From NCBI GenBank assembly GCA_023410055.1, contig JAEYQK010000073.1:66527-130526 (forward strand): a DNA stretch of 64,000 nt. The letters run 5' to 3'. Each line of letters starts with the position of its first letter. The first letter of the stretch is position 1. The notes beneath the pieces were generated by a model. That model saw nothing but the letters and a program-made list of their open reading frames with translations, did no database searches and was not told the origin of the DNA. This document shows positions 55,084 through 63,953 of the stretch, piece by piece. The position numbers and the translations under genes were made by a program. Source of the stretch: Acidobacteriota bacterium. GTDB lineage: Bacteria; Acidobacteriota; Terriglobia; Terriglobales; Acidobacteriaceae.

Positions 55084-56049
55084 TCAATCGCCGGTGCTTT
55101 CAACTGCCGGCAATGCGGGACCTTCTTCCGGTGTTCGTCGCTTGAGTTCGGCGCCAGTCACCAGAGCCACCGCGCAGACGATGATCAGCGTTCCAGCGAA
55201 AATGTAGGGCGTGATCGTTTCGTGCAACACGAGCCATCCAAGGAATACGGCGACGACCGGGTTCACATAGGCGTAAGTCGCGACTTTTGGCGTGGGCACG
55301 TGGTTGAGCAGATAGACGTAGGCAGTGAATCCAACCCACGATCCGAAAACGATCAGGTACGCGATGGCTCCCATGCCACGCGCCGTCCAGTGCGCCTGAT
55401 GATGTTCGCCGAGAAGTAAGGCAAGCGTCACGTTGAACGCTCCGGCGAAGAACATTTCCCAGCTCGCGGCCGAGAACGCATCAAGCTGGATCTTCCACCG
55501 CTTGGACAGGACAGACCCTAACGCCCAGGTGAGCGATCCGAAGATGAGGCCGATTGAGCCCACCAGTTGCATATGTCCGAGTCCGGCTGTGTTGCGCAAT
55601 TGCGGCCACAAAAGCACAAACATTCCCAAGATTCCTATGCCGAGTCCGACCAGCGCCCGGGGCGAGACTTTGTGTTCACCGGAGAAAACCCATGTTTCCA
55701 ACACAAGGAACCAAAGTGGGGTGACGGCCACGAGCAGCGACGCCAAGCCGGTCGGGACCCATTGCTCGGCCCAACTGAGAATGGTATTTGCGCCGGAGAG
55801 CATGCAGATACCCAGGCCGGCTAGCCTCAGTGCCTGGGACCAATCAACTCGTACTTTTCTGCCCTGCAAGGCGCAAAAGAGCATCATGAGGGGGCCAGCG
55901 ATCACGAAACGGGTGCCTGCCATCAACAATGGCGGAATGTGTTCGACGCCAATGCGAATGCCGAGATACGTCGATCCCCAGAAGACATAGACCAGCGCGA
56001 AGGCAAGAATAACCTTCCATCGTTGCGGGGATTGACTAGTTCCAGGCAT
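55084..56049 (-). CDS. EamA-family (DMT) permease
   Basis: Drug/metabolite transporter superfamily, 321 residues from the ATG at 56049 (MPGTSQSPQRW); longer in-frame extensions upstream do not look coding. Two EamA repeats of five helices each are visible; the first begins AFALVYVFWGSTYLGIRIGVEHIPP (the family WGSTY), the second begins after GSIGLIFGSLTWALGSV and has VAVFLGWLVLHETITPYIFAGTLII. It likely exports a small metabolite or amino acid; substrate unknown. Divergent from the aminotransferase gene. Confidence 0.9.
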   Translation of the reverse strand: MPGTSQSPQRWKVILAFALVYVFWGSTYLGIRIGVEHIPPLLMAGTRFVIAGPLMMLFCALQGRKVRVDWSQALRLAGLGICMLSGANTILSWAEQWVPTGLASLLVAVTPLWFLVLETWVFSGEHKVSPRALVGLGIGILGMFVLLWPQLRNTAGLGHMQLVGSIGLIFGSLTWALGSVLSKRWKIQLDAFSAASWEMFFAGAFNVTLALLLGEHHQAHWTARGMGAIAYLIVFGSWVGFTAYVYLLNHVPTPKVATYAYVNPVVAVFLGWLVLHETITPYIFAGTLIIVCAVALVTGAELKRRTPEEGPALPAVESTGD

Positions 56050-56393
56050 CTTCTGAACTGAATCAACGATATCAGATTGACAGCGAGTGCGATGTGCCTG
56101 CAACTTTGTGCGCATGACCTCTCCAGAACAGGCACCAGCAGAGCCGGATTTCGCATCTACTAATTGTGAAGGCATGATTCTGCGCGGAGCCGGGTATGAC
56201 CGCACGAAATGCAACACGCGACGCGGACTCCATGGCACCAGGTTTGGCGCTTACCGACTCTCGTGTGCCGCTCTGCCTCTGTCCTTCGGTGGCGCGCGCT
56301 GATCTGTTCGCCGACTAATCTTTCTCTCACTCCGACAAACACGAACGATTGCTGCGCAACCTGCGCACGGATTGCGGATTCTGGGAGGAAACG
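56050..56393. other. Intergenic region without a recognised gene
   Basis: About 340 bases between divergent genes. GGGAGGAAACG before 56394 is the ribosome-binding site of the aminotransferase. No operator recognised. Confidence 0.4.
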
Positions 56394-57782
56394 ATGTCAG
56401 CTAAGGCCATTACCATCGAACTGGCCCCGAATGTGAAAACGCCACTACCGGGACCGAACTCTCGTCGCGTGATCGACGCCGACGATCAGATCATTTCGCC
56501 ATCCTATACGCGCAGCTACCCGATGGTGGCAAAGCGCGGCTACGGCGCTGTTGTCGAAGATATGGACGGCAACAAGTTTCTGGATTTCTCGGCGGGAATC
56601 GCCGTTACCGCAACGGGACACTGCCATCCCGAGGTCGTCGCGGCAATTCAGAAGCAGGCTGGCGAACTCATCCACATGTCCGGGACCGACTTCTACTACG
56701 AGAACGTGGTCACGCTGGCGAACAAGCTGAGCGAGATCGCGCCCATGAAGGGACCGCATAAGGTCTACTTCGGCAACTCTGGAGCCGAAGCCGTCGAGTG
56801 CGCGCTGAAGCTCTCCCGTTATCACAGCAAGCGCCAGACGGTGATCGCGTTCATGGGATCCTTCCACGGACGCACGATGGGCGCGTTGTCACTAACAGCC
56901 TCGAAGCCTCAGCAGAAGCGCCGCTTCGCACCGCTGGTTCCAGGTGTCGAGCATGTTCCGTATCCGAACGTCTATCGGCGACCCGAAGGCACTGATCCGA
57001 TCCAGTACGCTGTCGATCGGGCACGCTTCATCGAGGAGCGACTGTTCAAGACCTACGTTCCACCGGAGGAAGTCGCCGCCATCTTCGTCGAAGCCGTGCA
57101 AGGCGAAGGCGGATACCTCGTCGCACCGCCGGAGTTCCTGCGGGAGCTGCGCAGGATATGCGACCGCCACGGCATTCTGCTGGTCGTGGATGAGGTGCAG
57201 TCTGGCATGGGTCGCACGGGCAAATGGTGGTCGATCCAGCACAGCGGCGTCGAGCCCGACATCGTGTGCACGGCTAAAGGTATCGCCAGTGGCATGCCTC
57301 TGAGCGCGGTTATCGCAAAGGCTCACATCATGGATTGGGTCCCAGGTTCACACGCCTCAACCTTTGGCGGCAACCCAGTATGCAATGCTGCGGCGCTAGC
57401 GACGATCGCCGTTCTGGAGCGCGAGGCGATCAAGAACGCCGAGGTCGTGGGCAAGCACATTATGGATCGCATCAGGCGCTGGCCCGAGACATTGCCCACG
57501 GTCGGCGATGTCCGCGGAATTGGCCTCATGATCGGCGTCGAGATCGTGAAGGATAAGCGCACGAAGGAGATGGCCGGCCCTGAACGCGATCAGATCGTCG
57601 ACAAGGCGTTCGCGAAGGGCGTGCTGTTCCTCGGCGCCGGGCCAAACACGATCCGCATCTGTCCGCCCCTGATCATTTCGAAGGAGCAGGCTGACATCGC
57701 GATCGATGTCTTGGAGGCGTCGATCAAGGAGGCCGCGCGCGACGGCGTTACGGCGGGAACAGGCATGCCCGTAGGAGCCTGA
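56394..57782 (+). CDS. gabT: Class III PLP aminotransferase, GABA-transaminase type
   Basis: 462 residues from ATG 56394. Family landmarks: YTRSYPMVAKRGYGAVVEDMDGN, SAGIAVTATGHCHPEV, FGNSGAEAVECALKLSRYHSKRQ (phosphate loop), SFHGRTMGALSLT, FVEAVQGEGGYLVAPPEFL, LVVDEVQSGMGRTGKWW (Asp binding the pyridine N) and CTAKGIASGMPLSAV with the Schiff-base Lys. The order and spacing fit 4-aminobutyrate aminotransferase more than acetylornithine aminotransferase, but activity is a guess; no succinate-semialdehyde dehydrogenase is near. Confidence 0.88.
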   Translation: MSAKAITIELAPNVKTPLPGPNSRRVIDADDQIISPSYTRSYPMVAKRGYGAVVEDMDGNKFLDFSAGIAVTATGHCHPEVVAAIQKQAGELIHMSGTDFYYENVVTLANKLSEIAPMKGPHKVYFGNSGAEAVECALKLSRYHSKRQTVIAFMGSFHGRTMGALSLTASKPQQKRRFAPLVPGVEHVPYPNVYRRPEGTDPIQYAVDRARFIEERLFKTYVPPEEVAAIFVEAVQGEGGYLVAPPEFLRELRRICDRHGILLVVDEVQSGMGRTGKWWSIQHSGVEPDIVCTAKGIASGMPLSAVIAKAHIMDWVPGSHASTFGGNPVCNAAALATIAVLEREAIKNAEVVGKHIMDRIRRWPETLPTVGDVRGIGLMIGVEIVKDKRTKEMAGPERDQIVDKAFAKGVLFLGAGPNTIRICPPLIISKEQADIAIDVLEASIKEAARDGVTAGTGMPVGA

Positions 57783-57819
57783 AAGCGCATCGAGTGAGTG
57801 CATGGGCGGCGGTTGACCG

Positions 57820-57850
57820 AAGAGCGGCTTCGTGCCGCTCTTCTCTTTTG
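57820..57850 (+). terminator. Terminator of the aminotransferase gene
   Basis: AAGAGCGGC-TTCGT-GCCGCTCTT, nine-base perfect stem, followed by CTCTTTTG. Lies 38 bases past the stop. Confidence 0.8.
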
Positions 57851-57917
57851 TTCTGAAAACGTAAAAGTTTGTTCCCCTCTGAGCTTCTGTGTGCCTTAAG
57901 TCCTACACTCTCGATAT

Positions 57918-58421
57918 ATGCTGACGAAACTGCTGCTTCGCCTGCTTGATGGCGCGGGTCTGCGGAATAGCAAAGGAAAGCGAGAGGCCGAACACCTCCG
58001 TACAGGCCAGCGGGGCGAGGATGCTGCCTACTTCTATCTCCGTGAGCATGGATATGTAATCGTGGCGCGGAATTGGCGCTCTCGGAGACGCAAAGGTGAG
58101 ATCGACCTGATCGGCTGGGAGGGCGGCACCTTGTGTTTTGTCGAAGTGAAGACGAGGTCGACGCGGGACGTGAAACCGGCCGAGGCCGCCGTTGATCGTG
58201 ACAAACAGCGGGAATTACGGGCAATGGGGCGAGAGTACGTCTGGCGAACCTCCCGAAACAGGCGCTCACGGGCAACTTCCGCAACGAATGACGGCGGCGG
58301 CTCATCTCAAGGAGATGGCCAAAACGGGTGTCGTTTCGATGTTGTTTCGGTGTACTACGATTCCGAGCGACGCCGCGTTACGGACATCACCCTATTTCGC
58401 AATGCGTTTTCAGTGGCTTAA
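57918..58421 (+). CDS. yraN: YraN/UPF0102 family endonuclease-like protein
   Basis: 167 residues, restriction-endonuclease-like fold. Core: GQRGEDAAYFYLREHGYVIVARNWRSR, then KGEIDLIGWEGGTLCFVEVKTR with the D...ExK catalytic pattern. Compared with other family members (about 120 residues) it carries an N-terminal segment of about 25 residues and a low-complexity insert (about 110-137: NRRSRATSATNDGGGSSQG) before the closing RFDVVSVYYDSE and DITLFRNAF. Usually found near ribosome/RNase HII genes; here it lies 55 bases upstream of galT. Confidence 0.88.
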   Translation: MLTKLLLRLLDGAGLRNSKGKREAEHLRTGQRGEDAAYFYLREHGYVIVARNWRSRRRKGEIDLIGWEGGTLCFVEVKTRSTRDVKPAEAAVDRDKQRELRAMGREYVWRTSRNRRSRATSATNDGGGSSQGDGQNGCRFDVVSVYYDSERRRVTDITLFRNAFSVA

Positions 58422-58476
58422 TATGTTTACAGCTGGATTGTGGGGTTAAGGGTGTTGCCGAAAGGAATCGTATCTC

Positions 58477-59523
58477 TTGCCAGAGCTTAGAAAAGACCCG
58501 ATTGTAGGACGCTGGGTCATCATTTCAACAGATCGTGCGAAGCGCCCCACGGATTTTGTCCGTGAGCAGGTGAAGATGAGGGGTGGGTTCTGCCCCTTCT
58601 GCTACGGGAATGAAAAAAAGACGCCACCTGAGATCCTGGCGTATCGTCCGGGCCAAAATGGAGGGCCCCCACCACAGAAGGACAGCCCGGGATGGACGGT
58701 CCGTGTAGTCCCTAACAAATTCCCGGCCCTTGGCATTGAAGGTAATTTAAACCGTCAGGCCGAAGGCATGTTCGACAAGATGAATGGAATCGGCGCGCAC
58801 GAGGTGATCATCGAGACGCCTGATCATAACCAGAATCTTGCGACGATGCCGGCCAAGCGAATTGAGGACGTTCTTTGGGCATTCCGCGACCGAATCCTGG
58901 ACCTGAGGCAGGACAAGCGATTCAAGTACATCCTCATCTTCAAGAACCACGGTGAGGCGGCGGGAGCGTCCTTGGAACACTCGCACTGTCAGATGATCGC
59001 GTTGCCGATTCTGCCGCGATCAGTGAAGCAAGAGATCGAGGGCGCAAAGCAGTATTTCATATACAAAGAGCGCTGCGTGTTTTGCGACATGATTCGGCAG
59101 GAAGTAGATGCTGGAACCCGCGTAGTGTCGGAAAACGAGAGCTTCGTTACGCTGGCACCTTATGCGCCTAGATTTCCGTTCGAAACGTGGATACTTCCGA
59201 AGCGGCACGAGTCCTCGTTCGAGAATTCTTCGTCACAGACCTTCCGCGATCTTTCCTATGCGCTTAAGACCCTGTTGATGAAGGCGGACATGGTGCTTGA
59301 TAATCCGGCTTACAATCTGGTTGTACACACGTCTCCAGTGCAGGAACCGGACCTCGAGCACTATCATTGGCACATTGAGTTCATGCCAAAACTGACGAAG
59401 ACTGCGGGGTTCGAGTGGGGGACCGGGTTTTACATAAATCCGACGCCTCCCGAGGAGTCGGCGCGATTCCTACGCGAGGCCAATGTTGAAGAATACGTTC
59501 CGGCGAGCCTGATGGGCCTGTAA
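58477..59523 (+). CDS. galT: Galactose-1-phosphate uridylyltransferase
   Basis: Exchanges UMP between UDP-glucose and galactose 1-phosphate (Leloir pathway); 348 residues. The start codon is a TTG at 58477 (PELRKDPIVGRWV follows, the usual GalT beginning) with AAAGGAAT upstream. GFCPFCYGNEKKTPPE (zinc Cys pair), VRVVPNKFPAL, FKNHGEAAGASLEHSHCQMIALP (catalytic H-S-H-x-Q variant of HPHxQ) and HYHWHIEFMPK in the second half. No galK or galE nearby. A strong hairpin follows. Confidence 0.93.
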   Translation: MPELRKDPIVGRWVIISTDRAKRPTDFVREQVKMRGGFCPFCYGNEKKTPPEILAYRPGQNGGPPPQKDSPGWTVRVVPNKFPALGIEGNLNRQAEGMFDKMNGIGAHEVIIETPDHNQNLATMPAKRIEDVLWAFRDRILDLRQDKRFKYILIFKNHGEAAGASLEHSHCQMIALPILPRSVKQEIEGAKQYFIYKERCVFCDMIRQEVDAGTRVVSENESFVTLAPYAPRFPFETWILPKRHESSFENSSSQTFRDLSYALKTLLMKADMVLDNPAYNLVVHTSPVQEPDLEHYHWHIEFMPKLTKTAGFEWGTGFYINPTPPEESARFLREANVEEYVPASLMGL

Positions 59524-59526
59524 GAA

Positions 59527-59556
59527 AGAGAGCGGCTCCTTCCGGGGCCGCTCTCT
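59527..59556 (+). terminator. Hairpin after galT
   Basis: AGAGAGCGGCTCC-TTCC-GGGGCCGCTCTCT, 13-base stem with one G-T pair, two bases past the stop; no T-run follows. Confidence 0.65.
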
Positions 59557-59625
59557 ACAACCCACATTTACGGAAACCGCAGATGTGGGAGTTTTAGTTT
59601 GACCTGCAGAATCAAAGTCAGCTTT

Positions 59626-59778
59626 TCAGACTACGGTTCTTCGCCCAGTGACCAGCTGAATCACGAGCACGATGATCGCGAGCAGCAGCAACAGGTGCAG
59701 CCACGCACCGATGGTGTATGTGCCCACAAGCCCCAGAATCCAGGCGATCAAGAGAATACAGAAAATCAGCCAAAGCAT
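59626..59778 (-). CDS. lmo0937-family small membrane protein
   Basis: A 50-residue protein read from the ATG at 59778, just downstream of a perfect GGAGGT on the minus strand. It begins MLWLIFCILLIAWILGLVG, continues TYTIGAWLHLLLLLAIIVLV and ends TGRRTVV. Two membrane helices with a short turn and an Arg-rich end are characteristic of the lmo0937/YqaE-like stress peptides. Function unknown. Same strand as, and upstream-to-downstream order suggests possible cotranscription with, the phosphatase gene ending at 59878. Confidence 0.85.
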   Translation of the reverse strand: MLWLIFCILLIAWILGLVGTYTIGAWLHLLLLLAIIVLVIQLVTGRRTVV

Positions 59779-59877
59779 TGGCTTCACCTCCGAAGTTCAA
59801 TCAGGGAACGTCTGTAAGTGAGGTGCGTAGCCGGTGTGCCAGGTTGCCAATTTGCGCCAGAGCCGCTGTTCCGACAC

Positions 59878-61035
59878 TTACAACTTCCGGGCAACCAGGC
59901 AGGTGATGTCGTCGTGGCGCGGCGTCATCTGAACAAAGCCGTCCAGCACACGCATGATGCGGGCAATTACTTCGGCTGCGCTGCACTGGCGGTTGGCGTA
60001 GATGTTTGCGAGCAAGCGGGGCTCGCCGTATTCTTCGCCGGTCGAATTGACCGCTTCGATCACGCCATCCGTGAAAACCACCAGCATATCTCCCGAGGAG
60101 AGAACGCAAGTGCCTGAGTCATACGAGGCGTCGAGCATGATGCCGAGTGGAAGTCCGCCTTTGTCGAGGCGCTCGACGCTTCCGTTCGTGCGCTGAATGA
60201 TCGGCGGATTGTGGCCGGCGTTGACGTAGGTCAGAGCACCGGTTTCCGGGATGTACTCGGCGAGGAAAGCGGTGGTGAAGCGTTGTCCTCCGCTGCTGTG
60301 TTCGCAGGCGAATCGATTGAGGCCTGCGGTGAGTTCGGGCAGCGAACCTGGCAGCGCCGACAGCGTATGAAGGCTGGCGTGGAATGTGGCCATCAGCAGT
60401 GCAGCCGGAAGACTCTTTCCCGCGACATCCGCCACTGCAATCAGGATTGGGCCATCATCGGTTCCGCCTGGATTCTTGCGGCGGAACACGTCGTAGTAAT
60501 CGCCAGCAACGGTGTTGGCGGCGCGGTTGAAGAAGGCGACTTCGAGTCCGGGCAGAACGGGCGGTTGCTGCGGGACGAGCCAGCTCTGAATCTCGCGCGC
60601 GATCTGCAAGTCGCGCTTCAGCGTAACGCGATCGGCGACTTCAAGAAGGAACAGAACAAGAATCGTTAGTCCGCCGAGGACGTGAAGCGTATCGGCGTCC
60701 AGCCCAGCACCATTCGCAGACTTCAACGCAATCGGTGAGAGCAGCAGGAATACGCCGATCAACAGCACGACGCGGCGCGAGGGAGACAGCTTGTTCAAGA
60801 TGGCCCAAAAGAGCGAGGCGGCGATCTTTCGGAAACGCTGTCCGCGAGTTTTGCCTTCAAGTTCCTCGCGCGGAACCTCGCGCGAATAAAGACGATATCC
60901 CGTCTGGGTCTCGATCTTGAACTGTGTCCAAAGATCGGCGAGAGCGAGACCTTCGGAGATGCGGTCCCATATGCTGCGTGGTTGTTCACCAACAGGCTTG
61001 CGCGTTGGAGGTGGAGCACTCGTGCGGTGTGCCAT
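59878..61035 (-). CDS. Membrane PP2C-type (SpoIIE/RsbU) serine phosphatase
   Basis: 385 residues from the ATG at 61035 (MAHRTSAPPPTRK). A cytosolic N-terminal part of about 95 residues precedes two membrane helices (VVLLIGVFLLLSPIAL; LHVLGGLTILVLFLLEV), then a short helix and the SpoIIE domain: AREIQSWLVPQQPPVLPGLEVA, VAGDYYDVF (Asp), VADVAGKSLPAALLMATFHA (Asp), YVNAGHNPPII, and ALLVVFTDGVIEA-type DMLVVFTDGVIEAVN ending RHDDITCLV (metal Asps). Likely dephosphorylates an anti-sigma-antagonist; no such partner in the window. Confidence 0.92.
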   Translation of the reverse strand: MAHRTSAPPPTRKPVGEQPRSIWDRISEGLALADLWTQFKIETQTGYRLYSREVPREELEGKTRGQRFRKIAASLFWAILNKLSPSRRVVLLIGVFLLLSPIALKSANGAGLDADTLHVLGGLTILVLFLLEVADRVTLKRDLQIAREIQSWLVPQQPPVLPGLEVAFFNRAANTVAGDYYDVFRRKNPGGTDDGPILIAVADVAGKSLPAALLMATFHASLHTLSALPGSLPELTAGLNRFACEHSSGGQRFTTAFLAEYIPETGALTYVNAGHNPPIIQRTNGSVERLDKGGLPLGIMLDASYDSGTCVLSSGDMLVVFTDGVIEAVNSTGEEYGEPRLLANIYANRQCSAAEVIARIMRVLDGFVQMTPRHDDITCLVARKL

Positions 61036-61105
61036 CACCGAAATTATAGCTGGATGGAAGCAGTCTGGGTGGCCCAGGCAAGTGATCAAGAAGAACCGAC
61101 TGTGG

Positions 61106-61134
61106 CCCACTCAAGCCGGTGTTGCTTGAGTGGG
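61106..61134. repeat. Dispersed palindromic repeat, distant copy
   Basis: CCCACTCAAGC-CGGTGTT-GCTTGAGTGGG, perfect 11-base arms, same design as the copies at 24816 and 25620 with A/T changes that keep pairing. Confidence 0.8.
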
Positions 61135-61137
61135 GCT

Positions 61138-61734
61138 TTCCAGGATGTCGTCGTCAGACCTACTTGTTTGGATTCTGGAAATCAGTCGATCGAAACGCTT
61201 GGGCCAGCACTGCGTCCGTCGTAGCAACTTGTGCGAACTCGTTGTGCAGCGTCGCCATTACGACGCGATACTCGACGAGAACCGTGGCCTCAAGGTGTAG
61301 CACCCTACATTTGGTCTCGATCACGTTGCACACCTTGCCCACAGCGGTACCGGCACACTTCGCCCGTCCGCTCCACTCGTGTCTCACAGGCCGTGAAACC
61401 AAGTGGCCATTTTGCAGATGATCGGATGGCCTAAGATAAGCTAGGACGGTACTAAGGTACAGGTCGCGAAGGTAACTAGGTTTTTTGCGGGAGGTAACTT
61501 GGCTGTCTATCCACCTATCGAGAGTTGCCGGATAGGTTAACGAATGCCCTGTTTTCGTCCACAATCTGGATTGAATACAGTTTTTGTTGCAAGAAGCACA
61601 GTCTGGCGCGTTCCCAACCAGTAGATCTAGATTGGTGTTCTTGTCATCTTCGGGCAAGGACTGAAACCGATGCTGAAAACGGTATCCGCACTTCTTGTTG
61701 CGTGTTCGCTATCTACGAGCATAGGAGATGAAGC
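61138..61734. other. Intergenic region, mostly unassigned
   Basis: About 600 bases. A minus-strand frame at 61160-61657 is open but spans the repeat element at 61515-61570 and lacks a ribosome-binding site; I do not call it. The element itself is listed separately. Confidence 0.35.
61515..61570 (+). repeat. Duplicated upstream element, copy 1
   Basis: 56 bases matching 63114-63170 at 43 of the first 52 positions. It contains the core CCGGATAGGTTAACGAA and a CCTATC...GGATAGG inverted repeat. It lies 165 bases before a secreted-protein gene. Confidence 0.75.
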
Positions 61735-63039
61735 ATGAAAGTTTTCGCAAGCCTCACCGTACTCGCTATCCTGCTTGTGCTTCACGCAGCCTCCTTAAGC
61801 GCGCAGGCTATTGACGCGACCCGGATCGTAATCAAGGCTTCATGGGGAGGCCTCGGAACCCCTGCGAACCAGATGCTAGTCATAACGGGAGTGAACGGAC
61901 GATACTCAGTTGCCGGTCGTAAGGTTGATCCTGTTGCCGTTCAGACACTCCTTTCCGCAGTTGAAGCCCCGGCGATCAAAGAGCCAACCTTAGCCGAGTG
62001 CGGAATCGACCAGAAGTGGCTCGAAGCAAACTACAAGCAGGCTCTGGAAGACTATACACACAAGAAGCTGAAGGACCTCTCGCCGAAACAGGTGGAACTC
62101 TTTCGAACGCATTTCATCGACGCAAACTATTCCCAGGCAAGATTCGCCGAGTCCTTCAAAGGCTGGCACACCGATGATTTTCCGAAGATGACTGTCACTG
62201 TGACAGCAAATGGAGAAGAGTTCGGTGTCATGTCAGAATCCCAGAACCTCTTCATGCTGCCTTGGTTCGGCCTGGGCTATAGCTGCCAGATCAGTAGAGC
62301 GGTTGCTGCACTGCTGCCGAAGAAGTTCCCCAACAGAGAGCGACTCACGCCAGGCCACAGATTTGTGTGGGAACTTACTTCCCAGATTATGCAGGACATC
62401 AGACACGATTGGGATCTTCTGGAGACGGATTACAGGGTTGGTCCTGCCGTCGCACCGATCTTCGCAAAGTACGGTCCAGTAAAGTCCGCAATCAGTAATC
62501 TGTCGTCGATTGATCTAGATGGCGGTCAAGCGTGGAATGCTGAACTGAAATCCTGCCAGCTTCCGCCCAATCTCATCCTTGGCGTCAGCCTCACTTACAA
62601 CAATAAGGAGCTGTTCGGCGCGGACCAGTTTCTCAGAACGGCGCCTACCTATTCCGATCTTGTCCTTTCGGTTCCCTGGTTCTCGAAGTTTCTGTCAGCT
62701 CATCCGGAGACCATCGCGGAGCTGCGCTATGTGAATGGGCGATCGCTAAGTCGAAAAGCCGAGGAGATCCTGACTAAAGAACTGCGTGAGCACGGGAAAG
62801 TGAAGCTAGCGGATCGAGTATCACAGGCTGCGACTGAAAGCGCATTCCTTGAAATCAACAGTGGCTCTGGCTGTTGGACTCGGGTAGTTGTGCTCCCCAA
62901 CAAGGATGTTCTGGTGTGGCAGTTCGATGAGCGATGCGAGTCAGTCTTGGGACATCCATCCAATTCATTCCAAACCTGGGAACACTACAGCTGGCGCAGC
63001 ACCGGCACCCTTGTTAAGGACGATGGAACACTCCTCTAG
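61735..63039 (+). CDS. Secreted protein of unknown function
   Basis: 434 residues with signal peptide KVFASLTVLAILLVLHAASLSAQ. The mature protein begins with a beta segment (ATRIVIKASWGGLGTPANQMLVI) and has mixed helix/strand afterwards (KKLKDLSPKQVELFRTHFID; MTVTVTANGEEFGVMS). Two cysteines near 180-280 and two near the end could pair. GGAGATGAAGC before the ATG supports the start. No family recognised. Confidence 0.65.
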   Translation: MKVFASLTVLAILLVLHAASLSAQAIDATRIVIKASWGGLGTPANQMLVITGVNGRYSVAGRKVDPVAVQTLLSAVEAPAIKEPTLAECGIDQKWLEANYKQALEDYTHKKLKDLSPKQVELFRTHFIDANYSQARFAESFKGWHTDDFPKMTVTVTANGEEFGVMSESQNLFMLPWFGLGYSCQISRAVAALLPKKFPNRERLTPGHRFVWELTSQIMQDIRHDWDLLETDYRVGPAVAPIFAKYGPVKSAISNLSSIDLDGGQAWNAELKSCQLPPNLILGVSLTYNNKELFGADQFLRTAPTYSDLVLSVPWFSKFLSAHPETIAELRYVNGRSLSRKAEEILTKELREHGKVKLADRVSQAATESAFLEINSGSGCWTRVVVLPNKDVLVWQFDERCESVLGHPSNSFQTWEHYSWRSTGTLVKDDGTLL

Positions 63040-63113
63040 CCGTCGTGGCTTCATAGCAACGATTCAAGGCTAGTGTGTCCCCGATTATTGACGGAAAATC
63101 CCCATTCCACAAC

Positions 63114-63170
63114 CTATCCAGAGCAGCCGGATAGGTTAACGAAAGGCCTGATATCGTCAACAATCGTGGA
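63114..63170 (+). repeat. Duplicated upstream element, copy 2
   Basis: Second copy of the 61515-61570 element, here with a perfect CCTATCC...GGATAGG hairpin, ending 44 bases before the next secreted-protein gene. Confidence 0.75.
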
Positions 63171-63214
63171 ACTTAGGCCAAAATCAGCGTAAAGTGCTGG
63201 CTGAGAAAGCAGAA

Positions 63215-63859
63215 ATGGAAAGAGTGCTGCTGTTATTGGCGTTGTGCGCTTGTGTTACTGGGGCAGCGTGTTCACCGACCCGCGCTCACCCACAGGACTC
63301 CACCGGGCCGACTGTCGATGTGCCGCAGTCTGCGATTGCGATCAAACTGTCGCCGCAAGCGGAGAGCCGCCTTCGCAGCATCGGTGAGGGGGTGAAGGTC
63401 ATTGCCTATTTTGACGGCGACCCATGGCCGGGGCAAGGTAAGTACAACCCTCCCATGAGAGATGTGTATTTGGGAATGGATGAGAAGCTCGTCGATAGCA
63501 CGAGCGTGGCCCACGCGAACGAAAAAGACTGTGTTCCGCAGAATCCCAATGCACTTGCTTGTGATACTCCAGACCCACAGTACACGTTGGAAGCGGCGAA
63601 GGCGAATATAAAGGGAACTGTGGTGATCTCAGCTACTGTGGGCGAAGAGGGCTGTGCTCACGACATCAGGGTCGTTCGGCCCCTAGGTTATGGGTTGGAT
63701 GAAGCTGCCGTATTTGCTGTCCAAAGGTGGCGATTTCGCCAGCGTTCAAAGGCGATGCCTATCAGGATTGAATTGAATTTCGACCCGCTTACCTCGCCTC
63801 GCGCACCCTCAACTGCACCAACGTGCGATGAGGCAGTGCATCGAAATACCGGTCGCTGA
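63215..63859 (+). CDS. Secreted TonB-C-domain protein
   Basis: 214 residues from the ATG at 63215 (ATG 63194 is an alternative). The signal segment ERVLLLLALCACVTGAAC could carry a lipid-type cleavage (GAAC) though the box is not canonical. The C-terminal ~85 residues are a TonB C-terminal domain: IKGTVVISATVGEEGCAHDIRVV, GYGLDEAAVFAVQRWRFRQ, PIRIELNFD. No membrane helix/Pro-rich spacer of classical TonB is present, so energy transduction is doubtful. Confidence 0.78.
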   Translation: MERVLLLLALCACVTGAACSPTRAHPQDSTGPTVDVPQSAIAIKLSPQAESRLRSIGEGVKVIAYFDGDPWPGQGKYNPPMRDVYLGMDEKLVDSTSVAHANEKDCVPQNPNALACDTPDPQYTLEAAKANIKGTVVISATVGEEGCAHDIRVVRPLGYGLDEAAVFAVQRWRFRQRSKAMPIRIELNFDPLTSPRAPSTAPTCDEAVHRNTGR

Positions 63860-63953
63860 GGATAGGTGGCGGGAAATCACGCATTATGGAAGGGCGCCCC
63901 TCTGGAGTAGGTTATGAGCATCGCAGCTCAGCCTACAAAAGGAGCACCGTTTC

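Noticed and set aside
61160..61657. Minus-strand open frame of 165 residues
   Set aside because: It spans the 61515-61570 repeat element, has no ribosome-binding site and no family resemblance.
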